DNA of 64,000 nucleotides from NCBI GenBank assembly GCA_007844125.1, contig CM017556.1, positions 70,990,697 through 71,054,696 on the forward strand, given 5' to 3'. Positions 34,970 to 45,700 of this stretch are shown piece by piece. Positions within the stretch are counted from its first letter, which is position 1; each line of letters starts with the position of its first letter. Under the pieces are notes generated by a model. The model made no database searches and was not told the origin of the DNA. It worked only from the letters and a program-made list of their open reading frames with translations. This DNA comes from Sinonovacula constricta (taxonomy: Eukaryota > Mollusca > Bivalvia > Cardiida > Solecurtidae). Made by a program: the position numbers and the translations under genes.

Positions 34970-36060
34970 ATGAACTTTAACTTGTTCAGTCGTCTCCAGT
35001 AATACGGTTTTATGTATTGAGGTCTAAGTGAGTCATATAAAATGAAATTCATCTTCATTGACATTGCAGTGTTTACATTTTTCTATTGTTAAGTTGAATA
35101 GGATTTGGTTTGTGTCATCGACCGTGTATTCTATATGTAGTCCATGTGAGGAAACTCTTAGTCGCGTGAGGGCTATTGTTCTATTTTGTCTTAAGAAGCT
35201 TTAAAGCTTTAGTCACAAAATTGCTTATATGTATGTGCTCTTGATGATACACTGATATTTGTATACTCTTGCTGATAACAGTCTTTTACTCTTTGCTTTA
35301 CTAGCGACATAGATGAGTAAGAATTCTCAACTACTTGGTTAAACCAAACATTACTAAAACCTAAATTGTTTTAAAAGGCCTACTAGTCGGCCAGTTGATT
35401 TTGTTTGGAAAAGATTCCATTTTTCGCAGTAATGTTTCGAAGGTGTATCTTATATATTTAGTATCCTTGCAGTTAACCATTTTACGCCAATTAAATACCC
35501 TCCCCTAACTCACTATAGACGGATTCGTTTTGTATTTGCAATTTTACTCCAAGTATTTGCTTACAAAATATTTAATGAATACGCTCTAACTGACGAGCTC
35601 TGCTATTAACCCAACTATCAACACCGTAGTTTAGTAAAGGTGTGAGAAACTTATTAAAGAGCTCCGAATGATGGCTTACATTAATATCAGTAAAATGAAG
35701 TAAATATTAGTTCATTTTGAATATCTCTAACGCTTATGTATTGCAAATGTGCGAGAAACGTCCGCCTGACAACAACGTAACACCCAAGTTTGTATAAAAA
35801 ACTAATATCTCTTTACACCCCACCCTTTTAAAATATCATAATTTTACTTTACAGCTAGTTTTTATCTTGTACAGTTCTCGTAGAGAATGTCGAGACCATT
35901 CTGCAATCCTTCTTCATTTTCGGTAAACAACACCATGTCGTAGGCGTAGAACAGAATGTAGAGTTTAAACATATTCATACCCTAATGATTCTTCAAGATC
36001 GTTTACATACATAGAAAAAATAATTGCCAAAACTCACCCTGAACGACCGCCATACGCATT
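34970..36060 (-). pseudogene. Decayed non-LTR retrotransposon reverse transcriptase
   Basis: Minus-strand fragments in several frames read SMYVNDLEESL, then FYAYDMVLFTENEEGLQNGL (the catalytic YADD is YAYD, about 35935-35955), LNYGVDSWVNSRARQLERIH, and at the C-terminal end ALTRLRVSSHGLHIEYTVDD followed by CKHCNVNEDEFHF, a C-terminal zinc-knuckle. The order is that of a LINE ORF2 RT to C-terminus; the clade cannot be fixed. Loss of the second catalytic Asp and many stops make it dead. Confidence 0.65.
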
Positions 36061-36174
36061 TCAGTAGCTGTCGCTCACTTCTTCAGTCTGAACGATTGTT
36101 TACGTGTATTAAGTATTGTTCCTCTAATACGGGCAAACAATTGTCCGAAGTAACTTAAGAGAGATACGCCTCTG

Positions 36175-36257
36175 GACTTTGTCATATATTCTTATTCATG
36201 ATCACAACAATGTTACTTGTGCAGTGTGGTGGTCGTAAAATTCTTCCCGGTCATGAA
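36175..36257 (-). repeat. Solo leader of a family A repeat
   Basis: Reverse complement of the leader at 10003-10080: GGACTTTGTCATATATTCTT, then ATGATCACAACAATGTTACT and the CACTGCGCAAG-like block. Confidence 0.65.
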
Positions 36258-36584
36258 ATCTATGTTGTCATTTAATTCATCCTTCAAGAAAAGCATTGAT
36301 GCGAAGCATCAAAGGGCGACGCAACAATGAAAAATTATTATTTATTAGAAATTTAGAGTTGACTGATTTAAATGATAAAGTAAACATTAAAATCACAGGA
36401 ATAATTTAATTCTGGTATATAAGGCTACTTATATGTACAATCCTCAAAAAGGGACAAACATGTCTTCATTAACAAATATAACCGTCAGATGTAAATTAAT
36501 GTTTAGAAATTTAAAAAGTAAAAATACCTCGTTTTCGTGGAAGTTACAAACAAAGAATAAATACAAATAAATATAAAAAGAACA

Positions 36585-36800
36585 CTATTAACCGAATTAG
36601 GACCCGTATGTTGAGAACGTGTAAATCGCGGAACTTCCGAAATTCGGAACACCTCGCCCATTTTCGCTCGCCTATTCTCTTGCGAGAACGAGAATGGCCG
36701 AGGAGATCCGCTCGCAACAATCGGAACTCCTCGGGTAATTCCGTCCTCGGGACAATCCAATCGGAACTTCTCGTGTAATTCCGTCCTCGGGACAATCATC
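36585..36800 (+). repeat. Terminal repeat of the RecQ-associated family, copy 1
   Basis: ACCGAATTAGGACCCGTATG, GTAAATCGCGGAACTTCC, GAGAACGAGAATGGCCGAGG and GATCCGCTCGC match 62325-62452. It is followed by two tandem 38-40 bp units (AATCGGAACTCCTCGGGTAA and TTCCGTCCTCGGGACAAT). Those units are inverted versions of the CCGAGGTGTTCCGATTG end of the 58360-58494 segment. GC content is much higher than in the surroundings. Confidence 0.55.
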
Positions 36801-37004
36801 CCTCGGATGTATCTGGTGCAATCATATCAATGAAATCACGATCATTTTGTTCGCCGGAAGTCGGAAGAATATCCCTTATATGTAGTTCGCACAAAACATA
36901 AACAATAAAACCGTTTGACAACTGTGTGTCTGCTGCATTGAGCAAATTAAAATTGGGTCATTTAATTTTGAAGCCGCAACAAAATGAAGTTTTACAGGCA
37001 TTGT
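36789..37004 (+). repeat. Direct repeat flanking the RecQ/DUF6589 region, left copy
   Basis: About 215 bp beginning GGGACAATCAT, through TTTTGTTCGCCGGAAGTCGG and TAGTTCGCACAAAACATAA, and into the RecQ coding start. The right copy is at 58495-58710 in the same orientation, clearly related (estimated around 80% by eye). Confidence 0.75.
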
Positions 37005-40000
37005 TTGAGGGAAGAGATACGCTGGCCGTGTTGCCAACAGGCTTTGGAAAAAGTTTAGTATATCAGATACTACCCTATATGTTTGCTGTAAGTGTGCGTT
37101 TCTTTAGCTCAATGCATTTATGTATTATTAAAGCATTATGTAAAAAAAACAATTTTTATGCTTCATGCATTATGGTATATGGCATTATTCGCTCTTCGTT
37201 TATTTAATGTTTAAGTGATCTAGATCTATTGACAGGAGCTTGTTATATTCACGTTGTTGTATTACTGAAAAGGCTACTTTACGAATTTATAGTTGAGGTA
37301 TATTAAATTTGCAAAAAAATCACTATGAAAAAAAAAATATATAAAAAATCTTAGACATTTATAGAAAACTGCTATATGCGTACATACTAGACACATTGTC
37401 AGACAGTATGTCATAATGCATTGTAGTTTATTTTTTTAGGCAAAAGAAGGAAAATCAAGACCAATGATATGTGTTGTGGTGGCACCAATAAATGTTTTTA
37501 TGGAAGAACAGGTACATATGTTTATAAGTCTATTATTGTAACATGTTTAATTTTCTAAGTAAATACATTATAATCTGATATGTTAGATATCAATAATAGG
37601 CCTACTAGGCCAGTCAGTACAATTATACTTTATAACTAAATTAGTACTGGCTAAGATTTATTTATGATAATTATTTTTTTATTTAAAATTCAACTTTAGA
37701 CAAGTATCATTTATCTCATATTCCTGTTTAAATTTTCTTTTGAATATGCATTTCTGTGTGGCAACATTTTTACCAATTTATTCAACAATAAAATAAAATT
37801 AAATTTGAAATGAACTGTGCATTAACTTAGACTAACTTACATGTATATTCAGAATTACTCTTTATTAAACTGGTTGCCTTTTTCATAAAATACATCTCAT
37901 ACCATTTAATAGTGTTAAAGCATTTTCATGTTTTAGAGCCAAAATATGTAAATGTAGCATTGTTGTGTGTGTATGTATAAAATGTTTATATTGTCTGGAG
38001 GTACTGTGTTTAAGACATTAATGACTGTATAGACAACATTGTAAATAAAGGTGTTTGCTGCATTTTGTGTTATCAATGAACACCATTCATTCTTTTGTAG
38101 TTTGTTTGAAAGTCAAGTGACTATTATTTCCTCTTTCCATTTTACCAGGTACGGTATCTGCGCTCAAGAGGAGTTATGGCTTGCTCATTGTCATATGCAC
38201 GAACTGGAGCATATACATATGAGGAAGGTGATGAAATGGAAGAAACTGAAGATAAAGGTAAACTGGTAATTTGTATAGATTGTTTTAATAGGCATGATTA
38301 ATAATATTGATGTTCATCGGAATACTGTGTTCATTTTTATTATTTATATAATCCATAAAACTTCATGACTGATACTCAGGGTTGTCATAGTTCCATGAAA
38401 GACAGTGAAAGAATGAATATGTGTTTTTAACAATTACTCACCATATAACATGATATAATTTATATATTCAGTTGTGAAAAAAAATGTTTCCATTCCAATA
38501 TTTAAATGACATTCAATTATCATCTTTTATAACTATGTTGTATTTGAAAACTTAAATATTATTTTCAATACAAAGATAATATGCTATGGTATTAAAGATC
38601 GGAATAGAATAATAAAAATATGTTCATTTTTTTATTGAAATGTCTTAGAAAAAATAATTATGAAATAGAAATGTGTTGGTAGTTATTTAAATTGTAAATG
38701 CTTTACACAGAACTGAAATTGCATGTGGTAAGTATTAATTTACTTGTCAGAAATATACATTTTATTATATTATTTAATGTTTCAGATGTTGAAGAACGCA
38801 TACTTTTATGTATGGAGGTGTCCATGAAAGAGTTGATGGATGGAAACTACTATCTAATATACACATCCGGAGTATTTGTTTCGCAGCAAAACTGTTGTCA
38901 AGATGTTAAGATCATGCTTTTACCAGGAGTTAGTATGTGGCATTGTCATTGATGAGGGCCATATTGTTCTTGAATGGTATTGATTTTCACATTTGTTTTA
39001 TATTTATTATCATTTTATAGATTATCATTTTTGTGCTAGTCTCTTGTTATACAACTAGTTGCATTTTATACCGCAAATCATTTTCAATATATAAACTTAC
39101 TATTATTTACTGAAATTGAACGATATTGTTGCAAAAACTTGATGTTTTATTTTTGCATTAACAATTATTGTGTTTTCATAAATCTGGTGTTTTATAATTA
39201 GCTTTCATTCCATTGAATTTTGTATTCAGATCAATATTTAGTATTATCATGATAACATATAGTATCATTATTTTTTTCAAAAGCAGGAAGATCATCCTGA
39301 TCCTGATTTAAAAAGGTGTTATTTCAATTGCAATCTCAATAGGTATAATGTGTCAACATTTGAATATTTTAAATGTAAGATGGGACATTTGCTAAGTCTA
39401 CTTAAAGTGTTTTTTATTACTTAACAACTAATAACAACTAAATAAACTGTGTGTAGGGGGGCTAAATTTCAGTGCCTGGGAGAACTTACCTGTTTGTATC
39501 CACATGCAGCACACCTTGCTCTTACAGCAACTGCAGACCAAGAAACCGTAAACCCCTTAGCAAAAGCATTACTGTATTCTGATTATAAAATAGTTGCTGT
39601 TAATCCAGACCGTCCCAATATTTTTATAGATAAAGTGGTTAGACCACCAAATGCAAAGAAAATGAGAAATATGATGCATTTATTGCTCCTTTAGCTGAAC
39701 AACTTAAAAATTAGCTGGAAAAGTTCCCTGTCACAATTGCATATGTAGAAGGTTTGGAAGCACTTGGCTATGCTTATCAGTATCTGAATAATACATTAAA
39801 AGACCTTCAGTACAATGGAAATGAACAAATTCCAGAAAACAGGCTATTTGCTCAATACCACACTGACTACACATCAGACATGAAAAAGCACATTGTTGCT
39901 GACTTAGCTAAAGATAAGCCAACCACACGTCTAGTGTTAGCTACAGTTGCTCTGGTAATGGGTCTTAACTCACCTGCAATTATCAGAGTAATGCACATGA

Positions 40001-40272
40001 GGCCCCCAGTCAGTTTAGAACATTATTTGCAAGAGATTGGACGAGCAGGGCGTTGCGGACAATCAGCATCAGCAGTTATGTTTTATAATTATAGTGATAT
40101 TGCTCCAAACAGGAAGGGAATAAAACAGGAAATGGTAGATTTCTGCAAAAACAATGAAACTTGCCTACGGTTATATTTGGTAAAGTACTTTGGAATCGAT
40201 CAAGATTCGTTCAGTGGTAGTAAAAAAGAATGCTGTGTAAATTGTAGACATAAGGAGGACCAACATTTGTAA
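36905..40272 (+). pseudogene. RecQ-like DNA helicase pseudogene
   Basis: Five exons can be traced: 36905-37087, 37440-37511, 38149-38257, 38786-38976 and 39457-40272. They carry motif 0/I (KPQQNEVLQALFEG, LPTGFGKS Walker A), a motif Ia region (VVVAPINVFMEEQ), the DExH box (IDEGHIVLEW), motif III (HLALTATAD), and motifs V/VI (TRLVLATVALVMGLNSPA, QEIGRAGRCG), then a Cys-rich end (CCVNC). This is a RecQ-type core of roughly 420 codons without RQC or HRDC domains. Lesions: the start codon is ATA (36905-36907) where the paralogue at 58612 has ATG; a shift before the DExH box (about 38868); a shift near 39650-39664; and an in-frame TAG (39712-39714). A few residues between the DEGH box and motif III are lost. 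Confidence 0.82.
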
Positions 40273-40559
40273 AGTTGAACAAGTTGGAACAAACAGTACT
40301 GTAACAATTTTATTCTTATTTTGATTGTTCTGTTTTCAAAATTTATCGCAGCGACCAATTATGATCATTATAGCGACATCCAGCTGTTTTGGCAGCAACT
40401 CCACCACTATGCCACTGGCGCCCCTTTGATTGTTCATTTCTTAGAAACAACACATTGACACAGTTATGGTCAATATAGCTAAATCTATATTTTATTTGGA
40501 AGAGGAAGAATCCATACAAATGATATAATCTGGAGCGTGCGAGCTGTAATACTTCTACA

Positions 40560-40640
40560 TATGAAAGTTCTCAACCTTGATCTGGACTCGAACCCAAGCA
40601 TTGAGAAGCCATTGAGACAGAAAGAGTTATATATCGGAAG
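40560..40640 (-). repeat. B-box-containing SINE-like fragment
   Basis: On the minus strand GGGTTCGAGTCCAG is a perfect pol III B box. No matching A box or foldable cloverleaf was found, so it is read as a SINE remnant. Confidence 0.3.
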
Positions 40641-40704
40641 GGAACTTTTTAAACTGATTTTTAAGCTGTTCAGGTACTAACTATGCACCCCCGATCCTGT
40701 TTTG

Positions 40705-41003
40705 TATGCCCACTTGCTTGTTATGCTATATTGTTTCTGTATACCCACATGCTTGTTATGCTATATTGTTTGTGTATGCCCACTTGCTTGTTATGCTATA
40801 TTGTTTCTGTATGCCCACATGCTTGTTATGCAATATTGTTTTTGTATGTCCACTTGCTTGTTATGCTATATTGTTTCTGTATGCCCACATGCTTGTTATG
40901 CTATATTGTTTTTGTATGCCCACATGCTTGTTCATGCTTGTTATGCAATATTGTTTATGTACGCCCACATGTTTGTTATGCTATATTGTTTTTGTATACA
41001 TGC
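40705..41003. repeat. Minisatellite, 35-bp unit, open in three frames
   Basis: About eight copies of TATGCCCACATGCTTGTTAT followed by GCTATATTGTTTCTG. Because 35 is not a multiple of 3 and the unit has no stop in any plus frame, all three plus frames are open; these are not genes. Confidence 0.93.
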
Positions 41004-41009
41004 TTGCTA

Positions 41010-42890
41010 TGAGATCGATATATTTGATTGCCGTAGTTTGAGCAAATGCTCAATGAAGTTAATGCATTAGGCTCTAGCCTGCAAGAAAAAAGAAACATAA
41101 AAAATAGATTGGTACATATTTGTAATGTAATGAAAACTGTATTTGTACTGATTTCATTGTGACATCCAACTTCTTGTTGCAATTAAAATTATATTAAAAA
41201 TTATAATAGTTAAAAAATTATATAATTTCCCTTAATACTCTTTCCTAGAGCATGATGTTATTATAGAATCATTGTTGCTTTTTTACAGACAGAAAATAAC
41301 AACTGTTTGACCAGTTCAGTGGGTTTGACTGTATACTCCACAAATGTTTTTTGCTAACCAATTAAAACAGATTATTAATTATGGAATGCATATTTTTATT
41401 TAAACATATCTTAATGTTTTAAAACAATTTTTAAATATAAAGTTGTATCTTACTTTGCTATTTGAATCAATGTATGTAAAATAATTTGCTAGGTTCATGT
41501 ACTCAAACTACAAAATAAAAACTTAAAGCAGGTAGGCACAATAACAAAATATATATAAACAGAGTTTGTATTTATTGTCTTAAACATTTAGAAATAGTCA
41601 TGGTTGAGAATCATGCCTTTCTCAATTGTCATAAACAGACACAAAAGAGAAATCCTTATCGTATTTCATTGTATAATGAAAGAACTGATACCAATAATTT
41701 TCACATTTAATGAAATAAGAAAGATGTGTTGGTATTAAGCTACTGTTACAATACAGTTTCAATTTTGTATTAAAATAGCATTTATTGTATTATGTACTAA
41801 CAACTAAAGATACTTGTATGACTTGAACCCTCGCTTGTTGAACAATGTTTGTTCTTAATTTAATAGATTTTCTGTCACTTATCCCGTTACTAATAAAGGA
41901 ATATTATTTATTGTAATACTAAAATACTAATTTTATATATGTATGAGACATTATTTTTTGAACAAAATGTCTAAAGTGCTTACAGTTTTTTTTATGTACA
42001 AAAAATGAATTTTTTTAAGTATCATGATTGCACATTATTCTTTGTTATTTTCACAGCCAACAGATTGATGCTTGTTATAATTAATCCATATGCAGTTTTC
42101 AATTTTAGATTGTGGGATTGTTGGATATTGTTGGAAAAGCTAAAAAATGTTAGTACAAAAATAACATGCTAAATGCCAAGCAATTCCTTAAAGGGACTTT
42201 TTCAGATTCTATTGTAAAATGTTCAGTAAGCCATATGATTGTAAAGTTAAAGAAAATAATGGAACATGTTATTGTTAAACTTAAAATTTCACATAACAAA
42301 GCTTGCTGGAAATTACATTTGACTTTATGTAAAGAAAATTGCAAGTCTGAAGCAAGAAAAGCATTATTAATGCTTCATTTTTTGGTAAGTTTGTAAATCA
42401 TTGTCACCTAATTTAGGGATTTGTTTCTTCTCACATTTGTTATCTGTAATCTGATATTATTGCATACTTTCGGTATACTACACATGAAGTCAAATGTACT
42501 AAGAAAAAAAATGATTTTCTTAAATTCAGGGTCACCTTAATATTCAAACAATATTTGTAGAATGAGAGATCTTTTCAACATGGTGAATTTATTTTAATCA
42601 AAACATTTTTCTTTTTAAAAGTTAGTATACTGTTTTGTCTTAAGTTAACATGTTAATAAGCAACATAAAAAGCTAAACAAAGCCAATAAAATATAAATAT
42701 TACTTGTGTTGTATTTTGTACAAAAGTATTTTATGCATATCAGTAATACTTATCATAATCACTGAATGAACAAGCAGTGCTTAAGGAACATGTATGCACA
42801 AAATGTTTAAAATACAAGAAATAAAAAATAAATATAATTGATGCATAACGACAAAAGATAAATGATACATGTAAATAAATAATGACAAAA
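41010..42890. other. AT-rich interval, nothing recognised
   Basis: Between the helicase pseudogene and the next dispersed repeat. The 76-codon frame at 42166-42396 has no recognisable motif. Confidence 0.5.
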
Positions 42891-42894
42891 TATT

Positions 42895-43263
42895 AACCTC
42901 TGTTCTACAGCATTATCACAAACGTAAACAAGAGCACCCACCACAAGGTGGAGCAAAATTCGTCCGTCAAAAGGGCAATTTGAAACAAATTGCTGTGCAT
43001 CTTGTGCAATGCAGTATGGCAAAGTTTTGGACTGCACTCTGGGGTAATGCAAGAAAAACTGAAATTTCAGTAGAGTCACATAAAAAATCTTAAATCTGTT
43101 AAACTGCCATGCCCTGTTGTGCAATGCACTCTGGCATAATTGTTGACTGCAATCTGGGTAATTGAAAAAAAATCAAAAGGGAATAACATCAAATATACAA
43201 AAATTTACATGAGAGTAATGTCATTTGTGCAGAAAGGGGCATTGCTCAAAAGTAAGAAGAGGA
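42895..43263 (+). repeat. Bivalve-type dispersed repeat, left part (split by the LINE)
   Basis: AACAAGAGCACCCACCACAAGGTGG..., then GTTTTGGACTGCACTCTGGG and AATATACAAAAATTTACATG. It matches 54518-54675 and continues after the LINE at 49446. It ends in the target-site duplication. Confidence 0.75.
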
Positions 43264-43633
43264 TTTCATACCTTAGGGAAAGGTGTGAGATGCATGACTG
43301 AAAAAAGCTCCACACATATTCTCCAAATTAAGGTGTTTCCAGTAGTGGGAGTATTATGGATTTTGGACAGAAGTAAGTTAAACTATTTTTCTATTTGACG
43401 ATGTATTAGTTTTGTGCAAAAGGCTTTTAAAATATGCTTTAATAGGCGTTTATATAAAAATTTATTGTGGATTATCTGTTTTGACTGTCTTCAACCATGG
43501 TGTGTTGACATGGTCCCTGCATGATTTCTACCTGAAGTGTGATAAAAGGTTTTGGTGTTTTCATTGTTTTCATTGTCCAGGGATTAAAGTTTGTATAGCC
43601 TGGGGTATAAAAGGCAAACAACCTTGTGTAAAA

Positions 43634-44545
43634 ATGAGTTCCAGGCCAGGTAGTAAAGGTTCAAACAAAGGAAAACCTGCAAGCAAACTGCCCAAGCGTG
43701 AACTATCAGAGAGTAGCAACATTAGTGCAGATGAACTAACTATGATACACGAACAACTAAATGGTCTCTGTTCAAATGTTGATAAAATCAGGGATGATGT
43801 CAAAGTTATGGTGCAGTCAACAATAGACAATGCCTTGCAAGGTATTGAAAAGAGAATAATTTCAGCAATTTTGGAAAAAGTGGAGGAAAAAACAAAACAT
43901 ATTTCTGAAAGAATGGTTGCTCTTGAATTTGAAAACAAAACACTTAAAGAAAAAATTTCTACTTATGAAAGTGAGACAAATAAAAAAATGAAAGAACTAA
44001 ATGAAAAAATCAACCAAACTACAGAAAATGCCAAACAAGCCAAAAAAATTGCAAATCATGTTGAACAGTATACCCGCAAAAATAATGTGAAAATTATGGA
44101 GGTTAAGGAAGAGCAAGGTGAGGACGAAACAAAACTTATAAACAAAGTGAAAACAATTTTTCAAAACCAGGGTGTCGTTTTGGATCAGACTGATGTTGTG
44201 GCCATCCATCGTCTCCCTTCAAAAAAAACCATCAGACCAATTATCATTAAGCTGCGCAATAACACGGTAAAATCTACTCTGATGAGAGCCAGAAAGTAGA
44301 TGAAGGAGGCAGGTAACCGACTCGTTGACGATGTTACCCAACTCAACCAGGGTCTTATCAACAGACTATTCACCCATCCGGAAATAGACACTGCCTGGTT
44401 CTTCAATGGATCAGTGTTTGCGAGTACCATTGATGGTAAACGAGTAAAATTTGACATTTTCGATGATGTGACCAAGACCATCCATGACTCTACAAATCAG
44501 CAGGGGCGAGTCCAAGAAAGGCGTCCTCAGCCATGGACCCGATAA
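43634..44545 (+). pseudogene. LINE ORF1 (coiled coil plus RRM-like RNA-binding protein)
   Basis: From ATG 43634 the frame begins MSSRPGSKGSNKGKP (basic, disordered). A long coiled coil follows (roughly residues 45-150, heptads in MVALEFENKTLKEKI and NEKINQTTENAKQAKKI), then an L1 ORF1-type RRM part (YTRKNNVKIM, VVAIHRLPSKK, IRPIIIKLRN). A single TAG (44297-44299) cuts it at residue 221. The remaining 81 codons continue in frame with the expected C-terminal domain. The protein would bind LINE RNA as a trimer in the family. Confidence 0.75.
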
Positions 44546-45700
44546 AAAGCAGCAAATAAAGTAAGCAAAGAGATTGTGCAAATGCATATGCTTATTAACT
44601 GACCATAAAAACTTACATTTATAATTAAAAAATGAACAATAGTGGGGCTCCTTGTTCATGGAAGGATCTTCTATTTTTATTATTATTTTTGTTTTATCAA
44701 CATATTTATTTTTGCTAGATGATTTACTTTTCACCTAATTACAAAACAGTTTGGCCATATTCCATGATGGAAAAAAAACAAAAATTATGGGACTAACTTT
44801 TTTCTTCTTTTCTGGCCTTTGAAACTTGCTTCCACTATTATGCTTACTTTTACATTATTGTCTCAATGGTGTATTAACATATAGATTAACCATTTTTACA
44901 CCCACTTAAACAGACTAGCCCTCTACTTAAGAAATCTTTGTTTAAAATCTTAAATGAAAATCACTTGTTTATTAAATATTGTCTAATACCAGCCTAAAGC
45001 AGCCAGAGATATAACATCCAGTTTTCCTATAGTAGTCTAAGTATCTATAAATAATGCTTAATTACTATCAATACTCAAAAAAACAAACTAGACCATTTAC
45101 TTCTCACAAAGATCACTTTAGTACCTAGATGTTTGCTTGATTAATCCTGAAACAGACAACTGTACTTAGCATGTCATATTTTCATGGGTAAATCCATCGT
45201 TCAGATTATTTTTATTTATTTATTTTTTTTTCTTTAATTATTTTTTTCTTCATACAGAAAGATTCAAAGGTGTTCCTAATCTACATGATAAAGATTTTTT
45301 TTAAATTTTAAATATTGTCCCCTCTCCACATCTCACAATTATCTTTATTTAAACTAATCTTTAGCTTAAAACTTTCCTCTATTTTACTATATAAAACTGT
45401 TTGCACTATTTGTTTACAAATCAATTAACTCTGTTAATTATCTAATACATTCCATAAGCATGAAGCTGATATGTAAGTTTGGGGAATTGATGTGGATCCT
45501 CAATTCCCTATGAGTTTTCTATTTTTCCTTTCCTTTTTCAATTTTATTGTTATTTTTCATTATTCTTTTGACATGTTACATGCTATTGTGTATATAGATA
45601 TATTTTTTGAAATGTATATACTTATATATCAACATATCATCACTATTACCCGTTTTAAGATATTTACTTGTCCAGTTACATATTTACTTATTGAGAAGAA

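Noticed and set aside
36503..36799. Two overlapping minus-strand frames (98 and 83 codons)
   Set aside because: They come from the GC-rich tandem units of the element leader; no conserved motif, and the frame does not continue in the copy at 62.3 kb.
42166..42396. Lys-rich 76-codon frame
   Set aside because: Low complexity, no motif, and no link by splicing to the helicase exons.
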